Assembly (NCBI GenBank): GCA_034521975.1
Contig: JAXHLR010000004.1
Coordinates: 430,281-494,280, forward strand
Length of the DNA: 64,000 bases
DNA from: Acidimicrobiales bacterium
GTDB lineage: Bacteria > Actinomycetota > Acidimicrobiia > Acidimicrobiales > SKKL01
Direction: 5' to 3'
Positions 26,375-33,923 of the stretch are shown one piece after another. Every line of letters starts with the position of its first letter. Position 1 is the stretch's first letter. A model generated the notes under the pieces. That model was not told the origin of the DNA. It saw only the letters and a list, made by a program, of their open reading frames with translations, and ran no database searches. The translations under genes and the position numbers were made by a program.

Positions 26375-27701
26375 GGCGCAGAGCTTGGATGAATGTCGCA
26401 CGGTCGCCGAGCTGGTGTTCCAGGAGGTGCTGATCCAGGTCGCAGGGCACGGATCCTCCCCACTCCTCTTCGAACCACCACCTGAGCAGGTCCTCATCCG
26501 AGACCACCTCGCCGCCGTGGAGACCATCGGCGGTCCACGATGGGCCCAACACCTCGTGCTTCTCGCGGGCGCGCTGGAGCAGGGACCCGTAGCGGCGGGA
26601 GCCGCGGAGCACGTCGATGGCGATCGGGTCCAGCTCGAGTCGCGACTTGGCGCGAGCCCACGCCACGAACGCCTCATCTCGCACCTGGGTCCGCAGGTTC
26701 GCGGGTGTCATCTCCTCCTCGGCGAGCCAGGTCTCCACATCCGAGGGCTCGAGCAGGCCCATCCGGGCTCGCATCTGGTCGAGGACCGCCTGTGTCTCCT
26801 CCGGGCGCAGCTCCAGCGAGCGAGCCTGGGCGTAGGCTCCTGCCAACCAGCGCACGAAGGCGTCGTCAAAGACCTGGCGGTGCTCGTCGGGGCGGAGGCG
26901 CAGCTCATCGAGCACCCGCTGCATGTCGCCGCCGGTGGGCCGTGCCGAGCTGGCGGACTGATCGGTGATGATCTCCTGCAGGGCACGCTCCCAGAACGTC
27001 GTGTGCTCGAAGCTCCAGGTCACCGTCGGAGGTCGAGCTCCGTTCGTCAACCATCCATGCACCTCGCCGAGGAGCTCGCGGGCGTCGTCGGCCTTGAGGT
27101 CGATGGACCCCTCGGCCAACCAGGCCTCGAGCCGTCCGACCGATGCGTCACTGAGCGCGCCGCTGGAGCGGATCGTGCCGACGATGCCCGACCAGGTCCG
27201 ATCGGTGTAGTGGAGCGACTTGGCGAGGTCGATCGAGGTCGCGGCGTCGTGCTCGTCGAGCGTTCCTGCCGCGACGGCTCGGTCGAGGGTCGCCCGGACG
27301 TTGACCATGGCCACGGTGACGGGCCGGAACTCATCATCTGGGCCGAGATGAGCGACCGCGACCTCGTCGTCGTCCTCCAACCAGCCCGAACGGAACCAGT
27401 CATAGACCCGTCCCACGCCGACCATGCCGAAGGGCTCGAGCTCGGCGGCGCGCAGCGCGCCCATGCTGGCCGCCCCGAAGAGCGCGACGCCCTCGTTCAT
27501 GGCCCACAGCAACTCCTTGTGCCACGGCGAGGGGACCCGTTCGAAGTAACCGTCGATCATGGCGATCGCCCGAGGTCGGGACTGAACGGCGCGATACACA
27601 TCGCCGAGTGCCGCCGGCGGCCGGACCTCGGCACCAGGAAATCGGCGGCTGACCTCGTCTGCCCGCAACGTCGGACCGGTGAAGACGATGACATCGCTCA
27701 T
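26346..27701 (-). CDS. tfuA: TfuA-family YcaO partner protein with long C-terminal domain
   Basis: TfuA proteins assist YcaO enzymes in converting peptide amides to thioamides, probably by delivering sulfide. The TfuA domain occupies about 1-200, with GPTLRADEVSRRF, PPAALGDVYRAV, MIDGYFERVPSPWHKELLW and FGAASMGALRAAELEPFG. Residues 215-451 form an extra, mostly helical, charged domain of unknown role, making the protein about twice a minimal TfuA. Its ATG overlaps the ycaO stop at 27698-27701 (ATGA) and its end overlaps the oxygenase start. The thioamide role is known for the family; for this operon it is inferred. Confidence 0.9.
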   Translation of the reverse strand: MSDVIVFTGPTLRADEVSRRFPGAEVRPPAALGDVYRAVQSRPRAIAMIDGYFERVPSPWHKELLWAMNEGVALFGAASMGALRAAELEPFGMVGVGRVYDWFRSGWLEDDDEVAVAHLGPDDEFRPVTVAMVNVRATLDRAVAAGTLDEHDAATSIDLAKSLHYTDRTWSGIVGTIRSSGALSDASVGRLEAWLAEGSIDLKADDARELLGEVHGWLTNGARPPTVTWSFEHTTFWERALQEIITDQSASSARPTGGDMQRVLDELRLRPDEHRQVFDDAFVRWLAGAYAQARSLELRPEETQAVLDQMRARMGLLEPSDVETWLAEEEMTPANLRTQVRDEAFVAWARAKSRLELDPIAIDVLRGSRRYGSLLQRAREKHEVLGPSWTADGLHGGEVVSDEDLLRWWFEEEWGGSVPCDLDQHLLEHQLGDRATFIQALRREHVYRSSG

Positions 27702-29017
27702 GCGGGACGACCTCTGTCGATCGCGGCCTGGGCCCGTGGACCGGGTCGGTACTGCTGGGAGCCCGGTCCCCGATGCTCCAGATCGGGCACGACGACCTTG
27801 TAGACGGGAATCGAATGCTGATGTTGAGTGAGGTCGATCGTGACGACCTCGTCGAGACCCCTGGCGGTGAGCAATCGGACGATCAGCTCCACGTCGCCCT
27901 CCAGCGAGTCGGTCGCATGGCTAGGAAGATCGGCGAACGATCGCGGGGTCGGCTCGTCGAGCAACCTACGCTGGTAGGCACGGCTCTCGGACCCGGTCGA
28001 GCGGGCATAGTCGCGGTAGAGGTAGTCGTCGCGCGAGCCGACGATGAGGGTCAGGCGACTCTGGGCGGCCTCGGTCAACGCCCGGGAGAACGCGATCGCA
28101 CTCGAGGGATGGCAACCGTGGCCGGCACCGACGGGTAGCGGGCGCCACGGGTTGGGCTCACGGTCGAAGAGCTCGCAGGTGACCGACGGGAGCCCGATGT
28201 CGGTGGTCGTGTCCCATGCGGCGACCGCGACTCCCGCCTCGTCGCATCGCCGCAACAGCGCCCGGCAGTCCGGGTCGGCAACAGTGTCGAGCGCGATCCG
28301 GCGGGCGGCGCGTCGGGAATCGGAGCCCATCTCGAACAGGGTGGTCGAGTCCCGCTCGATGACCTCGCAGAGCCCGTGGCTGATCGCTTCGAGGGGGTGG
28401 TTGCCCGACGCGAGGCCGTTGGAGGTGGTGATGAAGCAGCCCGCCCCGGGGAACTTGGGGAAGCTGCAGTCCGTGGACACCACCTCTTCGGGAACCCACA
28501 CCGGATCGCCGCTCACGATGTCGACGCCTTCTGCCCACAGGATCTGGAGCCCTCGATCGAACTTGCCGCCGATCGCCTTGGGCAGCCGGTCGATCTGGAG
28601 CATCCGTGCGCGAGACAGGACCTCGTTGGCGCTGGCCCGCCACAGTTGCCCGTCCATGTGCTCGGCATGCCAGAGCTCGATGCACTCCATCACACCCGAC
28701 GCCTTGGCGGCGTCGAGGGTGAGGCCCTTGCCCTGGGAGACCGACAGGCCCCGGGAGTTGGGGCGGACGACCATCACGACGGGGATGCCGATGATGTCGA
28801 GCCCGGTCACGTTGGCGACGCGGGTGATTCCGAAGGCGTCGAAGCGTTCGCGGACCCATGCCACGGTCTCGTCGGGCGGACGCACCCGGTGGGTTCCGTG
28901 CACCGTGGTCTTTCCGGCGGTGCCGAACCGTTCCACCAGAGCATCGACGCCCGGCGGCCGGGCCGCCCCGGGCGAGCGAGGCTCGTCCCGGAGCGACCCG
29001 ATCAGCACCTCGGTCAT
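27698..29017 (-). CDS. ycaO: YcaO-domain ATP-dependent peptide backbone-modifying enzyme
   Basis: A 439-residue YcaO protein. The ATP/Mg site is visible as S94-QGKG with E112 and E115 (MECIELW), N200-GLASG with E210, and HGLCEVIERD (E218, E221, R222); Q319-S-R321 is also kept. YcaO enzymes phosphorylate a backbone amide to form azolines, amidines or, with TfuA, thioamides. The C-terminus ends DRGRPA and lacks the Pro-rich PxPxP tail typical of azoline-forming YcaOs, which with the adjacent tfuA favours thioamidation. It overlaps the peptide gene upstream (ATGA at 29014-29017) and tfuA downstream. Confidence 0.93.
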   Translation of the reverse strand: MTEVLIGSLRDEPRSPGAARPPGVDALVERFGTAGKTTVHGTHRVRPPDETVAWVRERFDAFGITRVANVTGLDIIGIPVVMVVRPNSRGLSVSQGKGLTLDAAKASGVMECIELWHAEHMDGQLWRASANEVLSRARMLQIDRLPKAIGGKFDRGLQILWAEGVDIVSGDPVWVPEEVVSTDCSFPKFPGAGCFITTSNGLASGNHPLEAISHGLCEVIERDSTTLFEMGSDSRRAARRIALDTVADPDCRALLRRCDEAGVAVAAWDTTTDIGLPSVTCELFDREPNPWRPLPVGAGHGCHPSSAIAFSRALTEAAQSRLTLIVGSRDDYLYRDYARSTGSESRAYQRRLLDEPTPRSFADLPSHATDSLEGDVELIVRLLTARGLDEVVTIDLTQHQHSIPVYKVVVPDLEHRGPGSQQYRPGPRAQAAIDRGRPA

Positions 29018-29334
29018 CGCCGGAAGTACTGAAGCGATGACGAGTCGACATCGGTCGGCTCGTCGCCGACACCGGCGGAGACGGGCAGCGATCCGAACGG
29101 CCCGGTCATGGCCTTCATCGGCTGAAAGATGTCGGATGGGAACGACGTCTGGGAGATGGTGCGGTTGAAGTCGAAGCCGGAGACCTCGTCGTCGGCGAAG
29201 GCCTCTCGTGCCACATCTGCACCTTCGCCTTCCACCTTGTAGTTCTGGAGGATCTCGTTGGGGATGAAGTACACCTCTCCCCCTCCCCCCTGGATGAGGG
29301 CTCCTTCGACCGACTTGCGTTCTTCACTGGCCAT
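29014..29334 (-). CDS. Candidate RiPP precursor peptide (or peptide partner) of the YcaO operon
   Basis: A 106-residue acidic protein, first gene of the operon. The first half (SVEGALIQG, then EVYFIPNEILQNYKVEG) looks like a folded or helical leader. The second half is Ser/Thr/Pro/Gly-rich (TISQTSFPSDIFQ, TGPFGSLPVSAG) and ends SLQYFRR, with no Cys at all. This fits a leader plus core for a YcaO-TfuA thioamide pathway. It is not recognised as a known precursor family. GAGGAG ends 8 nt before the ATG, predicting strong translation. It could instead be a small scaffold protein; the core boundary cannot be set from sequence alone. Confidence 0.65.
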   Translation of the reverse strand: MASEERKSVEGALIQGGGGEVYFIPNEILQNYKVEGEGADVAREAFADDEVSGFDFNRTISQTSFPSDIFQPMKAMTGPFGSLPVSAGVGDEPTDVDSSSLQYFRR

Positions 29335-29434
29335 GATGTGCTCCTCGAGCGCTCGGGTGTAGCTGTCAACCTGGCCAGACGAGGAGATCCACCGGTGGTT
29401 ACAGGGCGCGGACCGACTCGGCCTGCGCTGAGCG

Positions 29435-30682
29435 CTACGAGGTGCCGGAGCGGACCACGGCGAGGAAGCGGTCGATCGCCCGGAGGGTGTGAAGCGTGCG
29501 CACGGAGGAGAACAGGTCGAACGCGTGCTGGGCCCGAGGCAGCTCGGCGTAGACGACCGCCTGGTTCGACACCTCGCGCAGCATGCGGGCGAAGGAGCGG
29601 GCCTGTTCGACCGGCACGAGGGTGTCGTTGGTGCCGTGGGCCAGGAAGAAAGGTGGGGCGTCGGGTCCGATCCAGCTCATGGGGCTGGCCTGGTCCCAGG
29701 CGTCGGGTTCGTCGGCCAGAGTCGTCTGGAAGACGTGCTTGGTGAGCAGGGCCTCCAGTCCGGCGCTGCCGGTGCCATCGCGGTTGGTGAAGTCGTAGAC
29801 GCCGTACATGGGCACCGCGGCCCGGACGCTGGTGTCGGCGTCCTCGAACCCGGGCTGGAAGGCGTCGACGTTCGGGGTGAGCGCGGCGAGCGACGACAGG
29901 TGGCCGCCCGCCGACCCTCCGGTGACGACGACGAAGTCGGGGTCGCCGCCGTACTCGACGATGTGGTCCTTCACCCAGGCGAGGGCCCGTTTGACGTCGA
30001 CGATGTGGTCAGGCCAGGTGCTGCGGGGCGACAGGCGGTAGTTCAGCGCGACGCTGACCCAGCCCCGTTCGGCGAGGTGACCCATGAGGGGGTTGGCCTG
30101 ATACTCCTTGCTGCCCATCGTCCACGCACCGCCGTGCACCTGGACGAGCACCGGCGCGCCGGCGTCGTCGGCCAGGTCGGCCCGGCGCCAGATGTCGAGG
30201 TGGTTGCGGCGGCCGTGCACGCCGTAGGGCACGTCGCGGGTGGTGGCGTAGCGGCGGCGGAGCCGGGGCAGCGGGTTGGCGACCTGGCGGAGGGTGATGC
30301 CCGGGTGTTCGGGGGGCGCGAAGGTGGCGTCCATTCGCTGCCGGTAGTCGGGGCCGAGGCCGTCGACGAGGGCGGCTTCGAGCACCTCGTCGGCCTCCGA
30401 GGCGACCCGGTCGAGCGCGACGAGCCCGGCCCATGACGCGGCGGTGAGTGCCAACCCGGCCCGACCGGTGCCGGTGCGCAGCGCCCCGGCCTTGACGAAC
30501 CCGGCGGAGAGCGCAGCCTGCCAGGCGAGGGTGTGCAGCGGCATCTCCGAGATGGTGACCCCATCGCCGAACGCGAGGACCGAAGCGCGACCCGACCGGC
30601 TCACCGGGTGCCAGGCGTTGAGCGTGCGGGCGGCCCCGATGGCGCTGGCCGCCAGGAAGATCGACCCTGCGCGCCGTTCCAT
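29435..30682 (-). CDS. Alpha/beta-hydrolase, carboxylesterase/HSL-like
   Basis: A 415-residue hydrolase. The N-terminal third has hydrophobic helices (about 60-100), suggesting membrane association. The catalytic core has oxyanion-hole VHGGAW, nucleophile elbow TGGSAGGHLSS, Asp in HGTNDTLVPV and His in AQHAFDLF. It would hydrolyse short acyl esters. The ATG at 30680-30682 begins MERRAGSIF; the longer open frame upstream runs into unrelated sequence. It lies 100 nt upstream of the YcaO operon on the same strand, but nothing shows it is part of it. Confidence 0.88.
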   Translation of the reverse strand: MERRAGSIFLAASAIGAARTLNAWHPVSRSGRASVLAFGDGVTISEMPLHTLAWQAALSAGFVKAGALRTGTGRAGLALTAASWAGLVALDRVASEADEVLEAALVDGLGPDYRQRMDATFAPPEHPGITLRQVANPLPRLRRRYATTRDVPYGVHGRRNHLDIWRRADLADDAGAPVLVQVHGGAWTMGSKEYQANPLMGHLAERGWVSVALNYRLSPRSTWPDHIVDVKRALAWVKDHIVEYGGDPDFVVVTGGSAGGHLSSLAALTPNVDAFQPGFEDADTSVRAAVPMYGVYDFTNRDGTGSAGLEALLTKHVFQTTLADEPDAWDQASPMSWIGPDAPPFFLAHGTNDTLVPVEQARSFARMLREVSNQAVVYAELPRAQHAFDLFSSVRTLHTLRAIDRFLAVVRSGTS

Positions 30683-30989
30683 GGTCGCCGAGGCTACCCG
30701 GCCACCGATCGGTCGGCGCCCCGCCGCTGATGGGGACGAGCCGAGCTCGCGGCGACATCGATGACGCCGGCGGTGTAGGAATTCGCGCGTCCCGAGCGAT
30801 GGAAGGGATGGTGAGCAACGTTCCCGTGTCCGATCAACGCCGAGCCCTGCTGTCGCTCTATGACCGCGCCGCGCCCGAGGTCTACGGATACCTGGCGTCG
30901 CGTTGTGGGTCGGCGAGCATCGCCGAGGACCTGACCGGCGAGAGCTGAGCCCCGGCACAGCGACCTCGCTCACCGCTACGCTTTTCGGC
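30683..30989. other. Divergent interval with an ECF sigma remnant
   Basis: 307 nt between the hydrolase and the 502-residue protein gene. It holds the short sigma-factor fragment at 30799-30948 and a possible -10 element TACGCT near 30976-30981, 8 nt before the next ATG. Nothing else was recognised. Confidence 0.5.
30799..30948 (+). pseudogene. Truncated ECF sigma factor (region 2 start only)
   Basis: A 49-residue fragment containing RALLSLYDRAAPEVYGYL and RCGSASIAEDLTGES, which matches the beginning of sigma-70 region 2 in extracytoplasmic-function sigma factors. The expected continuation (TFLAA and regions 2.2-4) is missing; a stop follows directly. Starts at ATG 30799 or 30808. It was probably cut by the event that placed the 502-residue gene here. 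Confidence 0.6.
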
Positions 30990-32498
30990 ATGCCGGGGCC
31001 ATACGATCGACAGCTCGAACCGCACCAGCAGTACACCTACACGCTCGATTCCGAGTCGGGCCACTCATCGGTCTACAGCGATCCCCCGACCCGTTCCGGG
31101 GGCTACTCGTCGCAGTTGGCTCCGGACTCGACCGCGAACGCCTACTACTCCGAGCCACGACCACCCTCGGGATACGCGCAAGCCCTCAACTCTCCAGGCG
31201 GTTCGTACTCGACCCCCACCAAGCCCACCGCTTCGGGACCGACCGACGACGCGATCGACTCCATGCTCGCCGGCAGCGGCGGTCGGATCACCTCCCGCAT
31301 GATGCGCCAGCTCGAGCGCAAATCGTTGGGCGATTCCACTGGGTCGAAGCTGCCGCAGTGGCCACCGGCGCCGCCATCGAGCACCGAGCAGAAGCGACAG
31401 AAGATCATGTCGCGGGTGAACAAGACCAAGACCACCGACTCCGAAGGTGGAGACCTGTCCTTCGCCGGCAGGGACGGCCCCCTCGCCGGCAAGCAGCTCG
31501 TGGACCACTACCAGGGCGAGGACAAGGGGGTGGCCTGGCGCACCAACCTCGGGGGTTGGGCGAGGGGTCGCGGGCTCGATCCCAGCGACCCGGACGTGCG
31601 CAAGCAGTGGGAGCAGTTCCGCGACAGCGACCAGGTCACGACCCGTTACGACCACGATCCCCATGCCCGAGAGAAGTCACGCCTCAAGGAGAAGGCAAAC
31701 GGCAAGGTCAAGACCACCCACGACCGCCGGGAGTACAACGACTACGCCGACGAGCACGGCTGGGTGATGAGCCCCGACACCGGCTCCATCCACACCTTCG
31801 ACCACACCAACCACCAGCGGGGTCCCGACGGCAAGCAGGTGAACATGCACCACTCGAGCCCCCTCGCCGGCGGCAACGTCGCTGGTGCCGGGTTGATGAA
31901 GATCGAGGACAAGCACATCACCGAGGTCACCGACGAGAGCGGGCACTACCGCCCCGAGGGCGAGTACACCTACCAGGCGGTCAACGAGATGGCCGGGCGG
32001 GGTCTGCTCGACCGCAAGGCAAAGAGCGACGACCGCGACGTGCACCAGTCCGGTCGAGGGAACCTCTCGGCAAGGGTCACTCTTGGCGGCGCGGTGGGAC
32101 GCGACGGCCGACCCGGCAAGGGGTGGCTCAACGACGAGGAGGGCATCTACAAGGGCAACCTCACGCTCCCCTACCAGGCGTTCCTCCAGACCCGCGGCAA
32201 CGAGCGCCAGGCCCGGGCCAAGGTCGCCATGCAGGAAGAGCTGCTCGGCAAGACTCCCAAGACCGAGGCCACGTCGGAGGGTCGGGGTGCCAGCTCGCTC
32301 GGCTCAGGGCAGAGCCAGGAGGCGCCGCCGACCGGCGTCGGCACCTACGTCGAAGACGACTTCGCTCCCAAGGGCACCTACGTCGAAGACGACTTCGCTC
32401 CCAAGGGCACCTACGTCGAAGACGACTTCGCTCCCAAGGGCACCTACGTCGAAGACGACTTCGCTCCCGAGGGCACCTACTACCGCCTCGAGCCATAG
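30990..32498 (+). CDS. Large hydrophilic protein with HHSS/SGHY domain and C-terminal 11-residue repeats
   Basis: A 502-residue protein without signal peptide or membrane helix. The first 130 residues are Ser/Thr/Tyr/Pro-rich and likely disordered. The middle carries conserved-looking motifs: DEHGWVMSPDTGSIHTFDH, then VNMHHSSPLAGGNVAGAG and ITEVTDESGHYRPEGEY. Similar HHSS...SGHY segments occur, from memory, in diverse effector- and polymorphic-toxin-like proteins of unknown activity. The C-terminus has four exact GTYVEDDFAPK/E repeats and a fifth partial one. It stands alone, next to a broken sigma gene, and may be horizontally acquired. Confidence 0.65.
   Translation: MPGPYDRQLEPHQQYTYTLDSESGHSSVYSDPPTRSGGYSSQLAPDSTANAYYSEPRPPSGYAQALNSPGGSYSTPTKPTASGPTDDAIDSMLAGSGGRITSRMMRQLERKSLGDSTGSKLPQWPPAPPSSTEQKRQKIMSRVNKTKTTDSEGGDLSFAGRDGPLAGKQLVDHYQGEDKGVAWRTNLGGWARGRGLDPSDPDVRKQWEQFRDSDQVTTRYDHDPHAREKSRLKEKANGKVKTTHDRREYNDYADEHGWVMSPDTGSIHTFDHTNHQRGPDGKQVNMHHSSPLAGGNVAGAGLMKIEDKHITEVTDESGHYRPEGEYTYQAVNEMAGRGLLDRKAKSDDRDVHQSGRGNLSARVTLGGAVGRDGRPGKGWLNDEEGIYKGNLTLPYQAFLQTRGNERQARAKVAMQEELLGKTPKTEATSEGRGASSLGSGQSQEAPPTGVGTYVEDDFAPKGTYVEDDFAPKGTYVEDDFAPKGTYVEDDFAPEGTYYRLEP
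32340..32471 (+). repeat. Four tandem 33-bp in-frame repeats
   Basis: Copies at 32340-32372, 32373-32405, 32406-32438 and 32439-32471, each encoding GTYVEDDFAPK (last copy E for K). They are identical at DNA level apart from the final copy's AAG-to-GAG, so expansion is recent. Confidence 0.95.
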
Positions 32499-32543
32499 GT
32501 AGGGAGGAACGCGTCGACGTCGTCCCACCTGTCGCCGACACCG

Positions 32544-33095
32544 CTACCTCTGCGATGCGTCGCCGAGGTGCTGCACCCATCGGTCCGCTTCGACGTGGCT
32601 CCGTACGCGCACGAAGTCGAGGTGCGCCCACCTCTCATCAGCCATCGCCTCGAGATAGCGCCGGCGCAGGGCGTGGTGCCTGGTCCACGCCCAGCGGATC
32701 ACCGACCGCTCGGGATCCCACCGCCACAGGTTGGACAGGGGCTCGCGGTTGCCGTTCCAAAGCTCCTCGCGGGTCACCGTCCGCCGCACGGTCCTCACGA
32801 CGATCTGGCGCATGACGGTCCTGCGGGGCAGATCGAGCCACACGACGGTGTCGGCCCGCTCCCAGACCGGCCCCTCGCACACCACCGCCCGGTAGTTGCC
32901 GTCGACCACCCAGCGGTCACCGCTCGTGGCGCGATCGACCTCGACGAGGAACCGCTCGGGATCGATCGGCTCCCACCCGCGCTGGTGGTGAGCGGCGTCG
33001 AGCTCGATCCAGGGCGCGCCGATGGCGGCCGCGATCCGTCGCGCCAGGCGCGACTTGCCCGACCCCGAGGTCCCAACGACCGAGACACGCCTCAC
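32544..33095 (-). CDS. P-loop NTPase, adenylate-kinase/FlaR-like
   Basis: A 183-residue small kinase-like protein. Walker A is VVGTSGSGKSRLARRI (about 6-21), then LDAAHHQRGWEPI, a DGNYRAV segment and TVVWLDLPRRTVMRQI, as in the FlaR/topology-modulation ATPase family. The substrate is unknown. The start is GTG at 33093-33095; an in-frame start further upstream lacks family similarity. It is divergent from the HAD gene with 86 nt between. Confidence 0.85.
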   Translation of the reverse strand: MRRVSVVGTSGSGKSRLARRIAAAIGAPWIELDAAHHQRGWEPIDPERFLVEVDRATSGDRWVVDGNYRAVVCEGPVWERADTVVWLDLPRRTVMRQIVVRTVRRTVTREELWNGNREPLSNLWRWDPERSVIRWAWTRHHALRRRYLEAMADERWAHLDFVRVRSHVEADRWVQHLGDASQR

Positions 33096-33181
33096 CGGAC
33101 CAGCATCGCGCCCGAGACGACCGCCGTCGGGCCGAGAAACCAATCGGTGGCATCGGACCGCCACACGCCACACTGGGACCC

Positions 33182-33901
33182 ATGGTTGCTCTCATCGGTC
33201 TCGACGGCGACGACACCCTGTGGCACAGCGAGTCCTTCTTCGCCATGACCGAGGACGCCCTCGCGGAGCTGCTGGCCCCCTACGCCGACGGCGGCGACCT
33301 CCGAGCCCGCATGGTCGAGCGGGAGCGGGCCAACCTACGCCTCTTCGGATACGGGGTGAAGGGGTTCACCCTGTCGATGATCGAGACCGCGATCGAGATC
33401 TCCGGTGGCCGCGTGGCAGCGAGCGAGATCCAGGCCATCATCGACCACGGCAAGGCGCTGCTCGACCACCCGATCGAGCTGCTCGACGGTGTCGACCAGG
33501 TGGTCGGCGAGCTGGCACCCCACCACCGCATGGTGATCATCACCAAGGGAGACCTGTTCCACCAGGAGAGCAAGGTCGCGGCGTCGGGGCTGTGGGAACG
33601 GGTGGCCGGCGTGGAGATCGTGGCCGAGAAGGACGAGGCGACCTACCAGCGCGTGCTGGATCGCTACGGCACACCCGCCGACGAGTTCTTGATGGTGGGC
33701 AACTCGGTGCGCAGCGACATCCTGCCGGTGCTCGAGATCGGGGGCAGCGCCGCCCACGTCCCCTACCACGTCACCTGGGAGCTCGAGGTCGTCGACCCGC
33801 CCGAGGTCGACCACGAACGCTTCTGGCCCCTCGACACGATCCGGGACCTCCCCACCCTGTTGCACAAGATCGACCCCGCCCCACCGCCCACGTCTCGGTG
33901 A
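33182..33901 (+). CDS. HAD-superfamily hydrolase
   Basis: A 239-residue haloacid-dehalogenase-type phosphatase. Motif I is LIGLDGDDTLWHS (nucleophile Asp8), motif II is MVIITKGD, motif III Lys lies near EIVAEKDEATY, and motif IV is FLMVGNSVRSDI. A C1-type helical cap lies between motifs I and II. The substrate is unknown. ATG at 33182. Confidence 0.88.
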   Translation: MVALIGLDGDDTLWHSESFFAMTEDALAELLAPYADGGDLRARMVERERANLRLFGYGVKGFTLSMIETAIEISGGRVAASEIQAIIDHGKALLDHPIELLDGVDQVVGELAPHHRMVIITKGDLFHQESKVAASGLWERVAGVEIVAEKDEATYQRVLDRYGTPADEFLMVGNSVRSDILPVLEIGGSAAHVPYHVTWELEVVDPPEVDHERFWPLDTIRDLPTLLHKIDPAPPPTSR

Positions 33902-33923
33902 GACCGGCGGTAGGGTCGCTTCC

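Noticed and set aside
25375..26677. Longer oxygenase reading frame beginning inside tfuA
   Set aside because: The upstream part is Arg/Ser/Pro-rich out-of-frame tfuA sequence; the GTG at 26374 or 26296 fits the fold.
27698..29017. YcaO as a ribosomal protein S12 methylthio-accessory factor of the E. coli type
   Set aside because: Operon context with TfuA, a peptide gene and an oxygenase, and overlap coupling, fit a peptide-modifying pathway better.
29364..29369. Perfect TTGACA upstream of the RiPP peptide gene as a -35 box
   Set aside because: No acceptable -10 element 15-20 nt downstream; the hexamer may be chance.
32340..32471. Evenly spaced 33-bp repeats as a CRISPR array
   Set aside because: The copies are contiguous with no spacers and are in frame inside a protein-coding gene.
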